Assembly (NCBI GenBank): GCA_947579605.1
Contig: OX388321.1
Location: 14,623,614-14,687,613 of the forward strand
Direction: 5' to 3'
From: Athripsodes cinereus
Taxonomy: Eukaryota; Arthropoda; Insecta; Trichoptera; Leptoceridae
DNA: 64,000 nt
Shown here: one piece after another, positions 30,741 to 42,996 of the stretch
How the letters are laid out: every line of letters starts with the position of its first letter
Position numbering within the stretch: the first letter of the stretch is position 1
The notes under the pieces: generated by a model
Database searches by the model: none
The model's input: the letters and a program-made list of their open reading frames with translations, nothing else
What the model was told of the DNA's origin: nothing
Made by a program: the position numbers and the translations under genes

Positions 30741-33700
30741 AAAACACAGTGCACTTTTTCTATTCTCTTGTGCAATTTTGTATAATATCCAAACATTTCA
30801 TAAACATTATAAAAATAGTATATTTCTTTGAACAGCAAGTAGGTATATCGCAATGTGAATTGTGACATCTTCTTACTTATAATCGGATACATAAAGCTGT
30901 CACAGCTTATCTATTAATTTTAAGAAACCCAGAATATTTTAATGTTAGATTTTAATACAAGAAAAGCATAAAACCACAATGTCTTATCTATAAATCTCAA
31001 TGAAAAGTCTTCATCGATATTTGGAAGGATAATTGGCAAAGTTTTTACATTTGCTTCAAGACAATAAAAAATAAAGGTGCCTATCAGAAATGGAAATGAA
31101 CAATTCAATTCTGAAGCGCGAACTTAACTGACAAAAGTTACAAGATAACAAGTTAATTACAAATGGCTAGGAAAAGTTGGAAGGACAAAATAAATAATTA
31201 TTTCTATCGTTTATGTTTACATACACAGCACACGATTGAAACTAAAAAGATTTAACTGCAAAATATTTGTTGACAAAATTTTACTTTTTAAAGATTTACT
31301 TCAAAAAACGGTGAAATCAAGTAGACCTGATTCCAAATAATGAAAAACATGCCAGAAAAACATAAAATAAAAAAAATGTAAACTTACATTTTGATGTTGG
31401 TAAAAAATAATGAATGACACTTGACAGAATCGTGCTATATAGGGTGGGTATTGTTAGTATAAGAATTCTACTAGCATTTACACCGGCTTAAATAAACAGA
31501 TAATCGTGCTAATGCATGAATTAAAACAACTTAGTCTTATTGAAAATTGATGAGATAAACCCTAAAATAAAAGTACTAAAAACTTCTTCCCAATGAAATC
31601 TTGATGTTTAATCACATGCCCTGCCCATATTTGAGTAAAAAATAATAAGTGATTACATACATAATGTGCGAAAAACTCTTTTTAATGATAAAACTTGATA
31701 TTTGACTCACTAAACGTCCATATTTAAATAAGAAAAATAAGGTAAATATCCCATTTTGAGAAAAAAAAAATGATTTTCAAATGTACTGTAATTTCCCATA
31801 TTCAATTTACTATTTTTCATTGGCCCTACCTACATAGGGCTCGGACGATTTGCCATGAAATTAAAAAAAAGTAAAGAAGGAAGTTTCACATTGGCACTAT
31901 AATTTTAATACACCCTGTATTACCAAAAGAAACATTATATAATGAATGTAACTGAATCCTTCAATATTTAAAAATATTAAACTTTCAAATATTTCAAAAT
32001 GTACATACAAAATATTAGACAAAAACAAATAGGTATTCATGGCAAGTACCCAAGTACCTACCCATGGAAAATGACAAAAAATAATTAAGTATTGTTTATG
32101 GATTTAGAACATACATCGTATCTCATAAGTGAATTTATTATTATATTAAAACTGTTATAGCTTGGCCAGTAATATATTTGAAATGTTACTAGTGTAAGTC
32201 CTGCCCAGAAGATGAGACCTCGTAAAGAGTGTATAATTTTAATACTGCCTTTTCTGTATTCTGAGTCCATTAAGGACATAGGTACGTACTTACATATATA
32301 CGAACGGCCCAACATATTTATGTGTGGATTAAAAATATGCATAATATGGTGTTTCGATAACCTAAATCAAATTTGTAATTTTTCGAACAGAATATTTTTA
32401 GTTTTATGCACGCGCTGTAGGTACACGTAACAATAGATTGCTAAGATTAGATTTACTACTTTCGCTATGTTATTATGTAAGTATACCAATACCAATATTC
32501 GTCCTTCCTAGTCAAGTTCCTGCTGCTAAAATGCGATACACGTTTCACTCGTATGAAAGGGAGTTAGATTATGTAAAGAAAGCTTGTACTAGGTATTTGT
32601 TATTTGCTATATTATAACATAATATTATAGTTATATAATAAAATATAGGTAGGTATGAGAAAAACATCCATCTAAAATATTTGGCTGTAATATCCGCAGT
32701 AGACCTATGAAATCCTATTAGGGTTTGTTAGAGTGAATAGGTAATCTTGTGAACAGATGTCTAGATGTATTATATATTATAATATGAATATTGTTGTGTA
32801 ACAGTACACGGGAAAGTCGTATGCATAAATTCACATGAAATAATTCACACAATGGATATTGTATAGCCATGATAATAATAATAATAGTAATAGGTATGTA
32901 GATGCGGTAGGTAACACTGTAAGGTAAATCCAGATATTTCTATATCTTTATAAATGAAGGAAATAATATTGTATGGATTGCAGAAGTCCTAGTAAATGGT
33001 GTATTATTTTCAAAGGTAGAGAACGACCTATATCCCAGCATATATCAGGCTTACTATCCCCCACCAGTGACAATATGAGTATAAATTGAAAAGGTTTTCT
33101 TCTGTCCACAGTCCACCTATCCCACTGGGATCTCTACACCGCTCACCAGCCATAACATCTATGTGCGAGTCGGGTGTGAGTAGTGTAGATCTGCTGCCTG
33201 CTAGCTAGTATAGCCACCCGGGTACAGCGCCTAATATCAACGGATTATATCTTTGTATGTATGTAGGTACTGTATATATAAATATACTACATTATAATAC
33301 TACTCACAATAGATAGATTTCTTCTGTTGTGACCATTTCCTATGACCAATATCGGGTTCTGTATTTTATTTTCTATTCTGCTTAGCGCCGACTTGTTATG
33401 AATTCTTAATACAGGTACGAGGAAGCGACATTTCACTACATTGCCTTATTTATGAGAGACTATACATTTCTCACAACATACAATCTATTTCTTATAAATA
33501 AAGGAGATAAAGAGACGAGTAGGTACAACTTACATTATATTTTATCACAGCGGCCCGGAGGGAGCTCGTAAATCTCGTTTGGAAATTTAAAAATAATCTT
33601 TAAAGATGAAACTACCTGCTTATTTATCTTTGTTATGTTTATTTATAAACCGTAGTAAAGAAATCAGAAGACGTAATAATCTGCCGCTTTCTTCTCTTTA

Positions 33701-34535
33701 GAATAATGGACTGAACCGACTATAGAATTCTCCGAAAAAATCACACCATGCAAGAATAACTTTCAGTATTCCATCTTCTCAATATTGAGATAAACTTATC
33801 ATACTGTATATGTAAATTTATATAGCTTTAGAATATATTTCACTAATTAATTAATTTTTTTGTAATATACTGAAATATAGCTTGAAATTGATTCCGCGTG
33901 GGTAGGCACTTAACCATATTATATAAAAATGTATGCATAATTATATTTATTCAATACCGTATCTGCCCTAAGGGATAAAATAACTTATATAACTCAGTAA
34001 ATAATAATACCTCATTACTGGAAGGTATACATATTTAGTATGAACGTAATATGATACACGTTAGTAAATAATAAATTACTATTAAAACTAATTATCAAGC
34101 GATAAACTTAGCTGATATTTTGTTTACCTTCAATCGAATACGCACATAGTAACTTTCACATATTGACTCTCATCATCTCTTCATGTTTGTAGTAAGATCG
34201 CAAGTATTAAATGAGTAATTGATATCTTAATTAAATGTCTTGTGAGTTGTTGTTCTCAGTATACCTGGTGATAGGTAATAAGTACTTTACAGCTTGCAAG
34301 GCATATAAGCATTCGTATCATATCAGATACGTTCAATTTACAACGTAAATGAAAATTATAGATGTAATTGACAGAACATTGTCGCATCCTTTGTAAAATC
34401 ATGCATCAAGTATGTAGAACATGCTTTGATCATACATGATTAAGTTGATAAAACATATCTTAATGCGATTTAAGTAATTGAATGAAATTATGTAAGAGCT
34501 TTCTGTCTACGCTTATTCTGTAAACAATGTGGTCT
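30741..34535. other. Long AT-rich non-coding stretch
   Basis: No exon, RNA gene or transposon end recognised. Short frames at 32085-32342 and 32212-32430 lie opposite one another and have no domains. ATA microsatellites occur near 32873-32890. Confidence 0.5.
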
Positions 34536-34640
34536 AATGTGCATGTACTTGCTAATATTGTATATAAATGTGCATGTACTTGCTTATATTGTATATAAAG
34601 GCGTATGCCGTCTATTAATTAATAAATAAATAAATAATAT
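34536..34640 (+). mobile_element. 5'-truncated LINE 3' end with internal 29-bp duplication
   Basis: Ends GTATATAAAGGCGTATGCCG, then TCTATTAATTAATAAATAAA. The hairpin GGC-GTAT-GCC is at 34600-34609, then a (TAAA)n tail. Just upstream the segment AATGTGCATGTACTTGCT(A/T)A + TATTGTATATA is present twice in tandem. Confidence 0.65.
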
Positions 34641-34979
34641 GTAGGTACCTACCTGATGATTTTGTTTCATCGTATTATTTGCTATATTTATATTATTGTT
34701 TTATGTACTCTTTACAAATTTTTATTTATTCTTACCTTTTGGTAATGCATATTTTTGTTACAAATGTTTCCTCTTGTTTGTTAGAAGGTACTTGCGTGTG
34801 TGCATAGTATTGTATATCAATGATCGATACATGTAATTATATTTTTATTGTTATAAGGTTATGCGGATTGTTATGATTGTGAATGAATTGCAGTAAAATG
34901 CTAATGTCTTAATGTTTTTAAAATGAAATTTGTTTTTATCTTTTGTAGTCTATATGTACCTTGAGTGTATAACTGTAAT

Positions 34980-35062
34980 GTAATATGTTCAAGTATACTT
35001 TGTAATACAGTGTAAAAAGGCTTGAACGCCGTTTAATGTATTAAATAAATAAATAAATAATG
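34980..35062 (+). mobile_element. 5'-truncated LINE 3' end with (TAAA)n tail
   Basis: Contains TACAGTGTAAAAAGGCTTGA followed by ACGCCGTTTAATG, then TATTAAATAAATAAATAAAT. The hairpin GGC-TTGAAC-GCC is at 35019-35030. It belongs to the same 3'-end group as the copies at 20060, 34536, 40325 and 55912, with a longer loop. Confidence 0.65.
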
Positions 35063-35354
35063 GTTTATATATAAATTGAAAAATATGTATAATAATATAG
35101 GTACCCATCCATTCCTATCTGTTTCTAACAAGTAGGAAACCGGTGGTCAAATATTATATACAATGGCCGATGCATTAACATTCAAGACATGGACTTTTAT
35201 TCAATACATAGAAATTCGGAATATTTTTTCAGTCGAAATACAAAATACAATACCTATTATAGGCATATTATTTAACGTCGTAGGCGGATATCGGAGATAA
35301 ACTAGTAAGTAATTGAGATGGTTCGTAAATATGTATGTACGTTTATATGTGTTC

Positions 35355-35480
35355 TATATAATAATAATCTTTATTGCACAAAATTAGTATACCAAGAATA
35401 AAAAAAAAACATGACAACATTACCACTGAATACATAATTTTGTGAAATGTGCGAGTTTATCGCTGAAGCGCAATATCTTC
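35355..35480 (-). mobile_element. LINE 3' end (TGCAATAAAGATTATTATTA type)
   Basis: On the minus strand the sequence ends ATTTTGTGCAATAAAGATTA then TTATTATA, a common 3' terminus of insect Jockey/CR1-type LINEs in which an AATAAA signal is followed by a simple-sequence tail. No coding remnant is seen next to it. Confidence 0.5.
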
Positions 35481-36335
35481 CAACTGACCCATTAAGTAAA
35501 AAAATGAAAGTTAATCCATCTGTTTAAAGCATCATGGTCTGGATATATTTTTAGATAATAGAACCATAAAAATATCGTATTTATGTACTAATATAGTAAA
35601 ACAATATCTAAAATTTATTATGGAATATTATCTTCCACATTTTGTCCAAATATTGTCATTGAAACTATTTTTCGCTTTTCAGATAGATACATAAACTTAT
35701 GATGTTAGTTTTTATGTCACTATGAATATTACTTTCTGAAAAAAGCCGGGAAAGATTAAAAATTACTTAGTTTTGTGATATTTTTAATATAAGTCTTGTT
35801 TTGTTTCCCTTTAAACCTATGAATGCCACATTGAGAATAATTTATGACAGAGTTCCAATACGATAAGTATATTTTAAATATGTATGTATGTGATCAAATT
35901 CACAATATTAAAGAGGATGAATAATAAAATATTTGCCCATGTCTCCCTGGTACATTTCTATTTACATAATATATTTTTATGTGAGAAATATGAGAATGTC
36001 AAAGGTCAATATTACGGAATAGAGTAATGAGGTTGTACTAAGGAGAATTAATGTAGGGAAATATTGGTGATGACTAAGAAATAGTTAAGCTTCTTGACTC
36101 GAACATATAAAGGTAGGTAGGTACTATTAAAAAGGAAAAGTTCATAAGAAAAAAGTTCCGACTAAACTTAAGCTTCTAGATAGCGTAGACTAAAAGGTAT
36201 AAAAAATGATATTTTTGTCAAAACATCAGATTGAAATTTCGTTTCACTAGAATGTATCTTATACCCTGTTCCATTAAGAGATTTTTTTTCAATTATACGA
36301 ATTAAGTAAATGTGTGCATAATGAGCCTAGTAATA
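35481..36335. other. AT-rich non-coding stretch
   Basis: No gene or element recognised. Confidence 0.45.
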
Positions 36336-36460
36336 TTTTTTTTACTTTTTTGTTGTTGTAAATGTACCTATTTATTTTGGTTGGCTGGAAGATATTGTCT
36401 TCAGGCAATAAGCTCGCCAATTGCTCATATTTTTTTTGATCAATGAAGTGTTATTATTAT
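36336..36460 (+). mobile_element. LINE 3' UTR remnant
   Basis: Contains GGTTGGCTGGAAGATATTGT, then CTTCAGGCAATAAGCTCGCC + AATTG, and ends ATCAATGAAGTGTTATTATT. The block 'GGCTGGxAGxxxTxxCxxxxGGCxxTAAGxxCGCC' is a familiar 3' UTR signature of insect LINEs. It again contains a GGC...GCC pair, here around AATAAGCTC. No coding part remains. Confidence 0.5.
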
Positions 36461-36779
36461 TACCATATTTTGCAATCTTATGAGAGAAACGCTGTTTCTT
36501 TGAGATAATAAATTTATATTGGAACAAAAAATATGCCTTAAGCATACGTGTAACCGGATTACAATATTTAGACGGGAATTCATTGTCATATATGTAATAT
36601 TATTTTACGTATAAGAACTATAGTGAAACTATTGGTGATACTTTTATGTTTTATTCAGCCGAATTCTCCATTATGTATTATTATTAATTAAAAAATTGTT
36701 TTTAGTATGAATCTTTAGTACAAACCCTCAAAGCACGAGCACTGCTCAATTTTGAGGGTCAAATATGTAATAAATGTGT

Positions 36780-37532
36780 TTTTTTTTAGTAGTAAGGTAT
36801 GTATCTAATATTATTAAGTTGTAAATTTTACTTAAATAAAAAATATTTGAATTTGAATCTATTATAGGTATATAAACACGCTATTTCGTTGAGGAAGCGA
36901 CTGCGAACATTGCTATAAATGGAGTGAGAATCAAACAAGTAAGTGATTTCGTGTACTTGGGCAGCAGAATAAACCAGGATGGACGCTCCAAATCGGAAAT
37001 TGTGAGCAGAATAAACCAGGGAAGGATTGCCTTCAACAAAAAATCTAAAATATTGCAATCCCCAAATATTGATTTAAGCGTAAGGAAGAATCTTACTAAA
37101 GCCTTTGTATGGAGCATTCTGCTTTATGGTTGTGAGACATGGACCATCAGCAAGAGTGAAAGCGGACGGTTGGCGGCCTTTGAGATGTGGTGCTACAGAC
37201 GCATGCTGAAAATCCATTGGTCGGAACACGTCGAAAACGAAGAAGTGTTAACCAGGGTAAGCGAAAAAAGGTAACTTCTTAAGAGAATCAGCCAACAACG
37301 AGCTAACTGGATTGACAACAACATCAGGCGCCCAGGACTGCTCATCGCCATCGCGGAGGGTAGGACCGAGGGCACAAATGGCAGAGGCCGACCAAGAGAT
37401 GCATATATGGATCAACTGAAGAGGGACATGAACTGTGGCTCATACGTAGAGCTGAAAAGACTGGCTGAGAATAGGGAGGAATGGAGAAGAAAATACAAAC
37501 TCGTTGCAGACCAATCCAATGGATTGTAACTC
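36780..37532 (+). pseudogene. LINE polyprotein C-terminal region, one in-frame stop
   Basis: A frame from about 36880 to TAA at 37530 encodes the region downstream of the RT catalytic core of Jockey/RTE-type elements. It includes VSDFVYLGSRINQDGRSKSE, SKILQSPNIDLSVRKNLTK, VWSILLYGCETWTI, FEMWCYRRMLKIHWSEHV and later GRGRPRDAYMDQLKRDM. One in-frame TAA (37272-37274, after SEKR) interrupts it; otherwise the frame is continuous, so decay is mild. A different LINE tail (TTAAATAAAAAATATTTGAA, 36830-36860) lies directly upstream, so two truncated insertions are juxtaposed. The catalytic boxes are not included. Confidence 0.85.
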
Positions 37533-38261
37533 ATTATACATATTTCGTTGATACGAGTCAAGTAAACTGAGTGTCAAACTATGTAATTCAGCTCATTGCC
37601 GTCAGTAGCACACTTGTCGAGATGGTCACTTTCATGTCCATGTTTGCTAAACTTGCAAACTCATACTGGTTGTCTCATTAGAAGGGGATGCCGTAGGTAC
37701 CTAGTGGTATGAATTAATAAAAGGATAAGGGTAAGATAATATTTCTAACGTAATAATTTATTGGAAAACTCTGCAGATTAAACAGTCGTACTAAAAAAGT
37801 GCTGATATTATCATTTTCAAAGTTGGTGAATAATTTTGGTTGAACGCTGGTGAAAACTTTCATTAGAAATAATACTATATCATACACACACACTATCTAC
37901 GTGAAATTGTTCGTAAGTTACTACTACTGTAGGAATGGGATACTCATATAAAATAAATATATTTATGTATATATTATGTATGTACAAATATATGCGAAGA
38001 TTTTTTGATTTTCGTATCAAACTGGTTGTTTTTAATTAACGCTAGTGTATTTATGTGATAGGTATCAGGATAGGTATGATTTAATCTGTAGATATACATC
38101 ACTTGCAGGATAGAGACAGAGAGAATTAGGTCTCCCGAAGCTTGCGAATTGCTCAGGTTGGTTTAAGCACTTTTCACCACGGAAACTTTCACCAATTGCA
38201 CCTGTCTCTTATATGTTTCTCTCGTTGATTACTGAAATGCTGAATATCAATCATTTCAGAG
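37533..38261. other. Non-coding stretch
   Basis: No gene or element recognised. Confidence 0.45.
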
Positions 38262-38395
38262 CGGGTGATTGCACTCATCACTGTATAGCGACTTTATCCA
38301 ACCAATCGCATCTACTAGGATTCGAGCCCTGGCACCTCTGTGTTTCGAGTCAAGTGATCTAACCATTAGGTTACAGAGGTGTGAGAGTAGCCTCT
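38262..38395 (-). mobile_element. tRNA-derived SINE or tRNA pseudogene (family C)
   Basis: The minus strand reads CACACCTCTGTAACCTAATG, GTTAGATCACTTGACTCGAA, ACACAGAGGTGCCAGGGCTC, GAATCCTAGTAGATGCG. The A-box-like TAACCTAATGGTTAGA and B-box-like GGGCTCGAATCC are spaced as in a tRNA. The acceptor stem does not pair cleanly and the anticodon arm is poor, so a functional tRNA is unlikely. Only one copy is in the window. Confidence 0.6.
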
Positions 38396-38599
38396 GAGTA
38401 TTGTAATTATTAGTTTGAAAATCACTTAAAAGTTCATGAACTTCATTGAATTTGGTTGCAACTTTTTGGCTATTGTTCATCACTAGATCCAACCATGTAA
38501 CTTTTCTGTAGTGTCATATGTGTTGCTTTTGTCAGCGTCTTTTTAATGCAAGTATACAAGTAGATATGTTTCAAGAACTAAATAATTATTTTCAGCCAA

Positions 38600-39153
38600 T
38601 GATCGCGGCCGGCTTCCAAAAGCTTCTGCTGACATCATCAGGCTGAATCACAGTGAATAAATTAAATTCTAATACAAGTTCTTCTGGAAAATAAATAAAT
38701 GTTGAAGCAATTCAAGTCAGTGAAAAAAATGGAAAATTTTATATTTTATATCATTGTGGGCGAATTCAAAGAAAACATCTCCAGCATTTGCCTTTGTGCG
38801 ATATCGTAGAAACATAGAAACCACCAAAAAACCCATATCAGAGATGAGCAATATTTTTTTGAAAAAGTACCTCTTACTACGTGGAAGTAATAAATATAAA
38901 CATATTTGTTATCAACAAAAACACTGTTTACTTTTCACCATCATATTATGTTTAAAATGTCTTTTCACAATATGAACACACAAACTCTAGATCATTTAAT
39001 GAATATAAGTGTTTTATTTTTAATTATTTAATTTTATTCTGGTTTCAATCATTGATATGGTTTCAATATGAATTTTGTATTAATTATACATAATATCTAC
39101 TTTCATCATCAGGCTAGCGAAAAGTGGTAGCTCTTGAAAGCCGGCTCGCGTCC
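38600..39153. mobile_element. Candidate foldback/MITE with imperfect inverted ends
   Basis: ATCGCGGCCGGCTTCCAAAA + GCT at 38602-38624 is matched in inverse by AGCTCTTGAAAGCCGGCTCG + CGT at 39130-39152. The motif CATCATCAGGCT sits inside both ends (38634 and 39107) in direct orientation. No target duplication was found and no transposase; the 73-codon frame at 38754-38975 has no motif. Confidence 0.35.
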
Positions 39154-39309
39154 AATAAAAAGTTACTGTGGATATACTATAAATAAGTGTTTTATTTATA
39201 ATTAATTCAACATGAAGTAACGTCGGTTGAAAATATCAGCTTTACGAATTTTGTAGCAATTATAAAAAGTAAACCAACTCTTGCCCAGTAAAAATAATAT
39301 TTGTCTATC

Positions 39310-39495
39310 TATCCATCTCACTACGGCATCAATACAAGTGGAGTAGCCAGCGGATCAACCGAATGTAATGAACGTAAAAGTTTTGTGTGCAATAAAAAAT
39401 GACATACATAATTTGAATTGGTGACGTACTTATGTAGGCACCTCATTGTTGAATCGAAGAAGTTAAATGTTTTATTCGTGAATATCTGAAATTTA
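39310..39495 (-). repeat. Copy of dispersed CCCACAAGTGGG repeat family (degenerate)
   Basis: Plus strand: CACTACGGCATCAATACAAG then TGGAGTAGCCAGCGGATCAA, followed by degenerate matches to the longer copies at 21336 and 46118 (GTGTGCAATAAAAAATGACA, TGTTGAATCGAAGAAGTTAA). It starts after a CTATCTATC run. Confidence 0.55.
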
Positions 39496-40324
39496 CAAGC
39501 CAATTGTAGGTATATGTTTTGCAAAATGATCAAGGTATCTATTATATTCCGGAGTTTCCAATATTGCTTTCTTAATGTCTTTTTGACAATATGAGCCTAA
39601 TATCAATCCATGTATTTTCAAAATACGGTTCTTTTCAATTCTTTTTACTAATAACTGGAGTAAAATAATCCTATAAATAAACCTTAGTTAAAAATATATG
39701 CATAAATACGTCATTATAAAAGCATTAATCAAATTTGTACGTTAAATACATAATAAATTATCATGCTTAAATATAAACACTAAAAATATCACGAATGGTG
39801 ACATATAAACTATACTGTTAGTGATGCTTAGAGATAATTATTTGTAAATAATTTAATGTTATGGAGTTTATAAGTTGTGGCAAATTATTATGGTAAGTAA
39901 TTTTCAATTTTGATAAGTAGTAATAACTAATATTGGCAAATAAATAAACTTCAGTTATATAATAAAGATATATTAGTTTGCTCAATATAACATATTCCAC
40001 TGGTTTTTAATGTATATTTTACGTTTGTATCAACTAGGATATATTACAACTAAATTACTTGAGAATGCATTACGGAAAAAATAAGCAAGAAGTCATCACT
40101 GAATAGCCTCTTAACAATTTACCATTTCACTTTACAATTGTTTTACCTTTAGTTTATATGGTCAGTGAAGATTTGTTTATTTATAAAAGTTGACACCTAC
40201 ATTAATTATGAAAAATAACCTAACCAATTTTATTATATAGTAATGTTTGTCAAACTCTCGTTTTCTATTAATCTAATTGTTTGTGTCTTTTTTAAAGTGA
40301 TCGTACCTTTGTATACATGTATTG
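39496..40324. other. AT-rich non-coding stretch
   Basis: No gene or element recognised. Confidence 0.45.
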
Positions 40325-40394
40325 TATATATACAGGGGTTTAACATGTAAAAGGCTTTCGCCGTGAATATATGTAAATAAATAAATAAATGTAC
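40325..40394 (+). mobile_element. 5'-truncated LINE 3' end with hairpin and (TAAA)n
   Basis: Reads GTTTAACATGTAAAAGGCTT then TCGCCGTGAATATATG, then TAAATAAATAAATAAATG. The hairpin GGC-TTTC-GCC is at 40353-40362. AACATGTAAAAGGCT is shared word for word with the end of element 1, making this the closest relative in the window. Confidence 0.75.
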
Positions 40395-40499
40395 CACCTG
40401 TCACGAAAAATTTGAAAACCCAACCAAGTTGATTTATATATGACAATAATTATGTTAAAAACTTTCATATGCTTTTAGTTTTTATAATGTATATTTGTA

Positions 40500-40650
40500 T
40501 GATGATAATAATTTATTGAACACATACATAACAATCAAAACAGATAAAAAAATATGTACAGTCCATTTATTTAAAACTCTTTTTGAATCATATCCTCCTT
40601 ATAGAGACAAGTCTCGTGTAAAGGAGGGTTCCTGAAATATTTTTATGTTG
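40500..40650 (-). mobile_element. LINE 3' end with strong hairpin
   Basis: On the minus strand it ends GTTCAATAAATTATTATCAT, a LINE-type tail. Upstream of the tail a two-tier hairpin is visible on either strand: CCTCCTT (40594-40600) with AAGGAGG (40621-40627), and inside it GAGAC with GTCTC. It may be the RT-recognition hairpin of a different LINE family. Confidence 0.5.
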
Positions 40651-40929
40651 CTTATAATCTGATTTCTATCGATCACACATCTTGTTACATACGATTCAGG
40701 GCTTTAGCACACCTCCGCCGCGAAATAGCGAAAGCGAAACCGCTGAGCGGAGTCGTAGTAGCGAAACCGCTTTTAGCTAGTACATTTGCGCGGAACGCGA
40801 ACAGCGAAATCGTGATACCGAATAAACACTACTCGTATTACGTACGCAGTAGTGTGAAATTAGTGGAACTAAATTGCATATTCCAAAGTAATTATCCGAT
40901 ATTGGCCGAATAATAAATATTGAACTATA

Positions 40930-42265
40930 ATCTATCTATACCATCACGGCTTTCCCAAAGTTTATTACAAACAGTTGGTCTACTGACTACCCCACTATCT
41001 ATCTATACCATCATGACATCTCCCACAAGCATATTACATGCAGTTGGTCAACTGACTATCCCACTTTATCTATCTATACCATCACGGCTTTCCCACAAGT
41101 TTATTACATGCAGTTGGTCTACTGACTATCCCACTTTATCTATCTATACCATCACGGCTTTCCCACAAGTTTATTACAAACAGTTGGTCTACTGACTACC
41201 CCACTATCTATCTATACCATCACGGCATCTCCCACAAGCATATTACATGCAGTTGGTGACTATGTAATAAACTTGTGGGAAAGCCGTGATGGTATAGATA
41301 GATAAAGTGGGATAGTCAGTTGACCAACTGCATGTAATATGCTTGTGGGAGATGTCGTGATGGTATAGATAGATAGTGGGGTAGTCAGTAGACCAACTGT
41401 TTGTAATAAACTTGTGGGAAAGCCGTGATGGTATAGATAGATAAAGTGGGATAGTCAGTAGACCAACTGCATGTTATAAACTTGTGGGAAAGCCGTGATG
41501 GTATAGATAGATAAAGTGGGATAGTCAGTTGACCAACTGCATGTAATATGCTTGTGGGAGATGTCGTGATGGTATAGATAGATAGTGGGGTAGTCAGTAG
41601 ACCAACTGTTTGTAATAAACTTGTGGGAAAGCCGTGATGGTATAGATAGATAAAGTGGGATAGTCAGTTGACCAACTGCATGTAATATGCTTGTGGGAGA
41701 TGTCATGATGGTATAGATAGATAGTGGGGTAGTCAGTAGACCAACTGTTTGTAATAAACTTTGGGAAAGCCGTGATGGTATAGATAGATAAAGAGGGATA
41801 GTCAGTAGACCAACTGCATGTAATAAACTTGTGGGAAAGCCGTGATGGTATAGATAGATAAAGTGGGATAGTCAGTAGATCAACTGCATGTAATAAACTT
41901 GTGGGAAAGCCGTGATGGTATAGATAGATAAAGTGGGATAGTCAGTTGACCAACTGCATGTAATATGCTAGTGGGAGATGTCGTGATGGTATAGATAGAT
42001 AAAGTGGGATAGTCAGTATCAGTAGACCAACTGCATGTAAGTAATAAACTTGTGGGAAAGCCGTGATGGTATAGATAGATAAAGTGGGATAGTCAGTAGA
42101 CCAACTGCATGTAATAAACTTGTGAGAGATGCCGTGATGGTATAGATAGGTAGTAATCAGTAGAATAACGGCATGTGGATATTGCCACGGAGAGGACGAC
42201 TATTATGTTTATTAGTGACTGCCCCATATGTGGGAAATTTCATGATGATATAGATAGAGAGAATC
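40930..42265. repeat. ~70-bp minisatellite with an internal orientation switch
   Basis: ACCATCA starts occur at 40940, 41007, 41078, 41148 and 41216 in plus orientation. At about 41254-41264 the array flips: inverse units (GATGGTATAGATAG) start at 41291, 41362, 41430, 41500, 41571, 41639, 41710, 41777, 41847, 41917, 41988, 42068 and 42139, with a degenerate one at 42243. Periods are 67-71 bp, with one 80-bp unit. Unit types alternate: 'CGGCTTTCCCACAAGTTTAT' versus 'CGACATCTCCCACAAGCATA'. A rare variant pair (TTTCCCAAAG next to CATGACATC) occurs at 40940-41030 and again inverted at 41700-41777, so the arms are a true inverted duplication. Confidence 0.92.
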
Positions 42266-42299
42266 TTACTTCACTTAACTGCAGACCCACGCTATTTCG

Positions 42300-42996
42300 G
42301 TGACAGGAAAATTATTCGAATCACAATTATTCGAATTGAAAATTCTTCGAAAAAACATTTGTACGAATTCACTTTTTTTCGAATGACAATTATTCGAATG
42401 GCAATTATTCGAATCCACAATTATCAGAAAACACAATTGTTCGAATTTTCATACGTTATATTGGTAACAACAATTATTCGAAACACAATTCTTCGAATTT
42501 TTATTATCAAAACAGATAATTTTGCTCCTATTTTCGGCGAAAAGTGACTCGCTTAGCGAAGTAAATATTATATAATACGACTCAATCGATTTATTTAAAT
42601 AGTGTCAAACGTTTGGAAAAATAATTTAAATACCTATATTTATAATTAGGTATGAACGCAATAGCCTCATTTTCTTAAGAAACTAAAATAACATTAAATT
42701 TGTTGTTTATGAACTCGTCCACAGTTGGATGAGGTATGGCTGGGGTTTCATATGAAACGTAATATAATCGTGTCAATATGATCTGCTTCAAAATAAAATG
42801 AATTTAGATTAATATAAAATAGTTTGAAGAATGAGGTTTTCTAACAAATGTTAGTCGAACAATTCACTTTCCATTAATTGTAATTCGAATAATTGATAGT
42901 CGAACAAATGTTATTCGAAGATTTGTTAAATCGAATAATAATTTTTCGAACAATTGTAAATTCGAACAATTGTATTTCGAAGAATTTTCATGTAAT
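42300..42996. mobile_element. Foldback element with TTCGAA subterminal arrays and 10-bp target duplication
   Basis: Flanked by a perfect 10-bp direct repeat CGCTATTTCG (42290-42299 and 42997-43006). The left end GTGACAGGAAAATTATTCGA and right end (inverse) ATTACATGAAAATTCTTCGA are alike at about 17 of 22 positions. Both ends are packed with a TTCGAA-centred motif. On the left (42300-42505) it reads ACAATTATTCGAAT; on the right (42855-42990) it reads in inverse, AATTGTATTCGAA. The roughly 350-bp middle is AT-rich and non-coding. A 9-10-bp duplication with long structured ends suggests a MULE-like non-autonomous element. It is inserted in the outer TIR element. Confidence 0.7.

Noticed and set aside
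40920..41706. Open frames of 83-91 codons with SIPSRLS / STDYPT repeats
   Set aside because: They are readings through the ~70-bp minisatellite and change with unit length; no protein is indicated.
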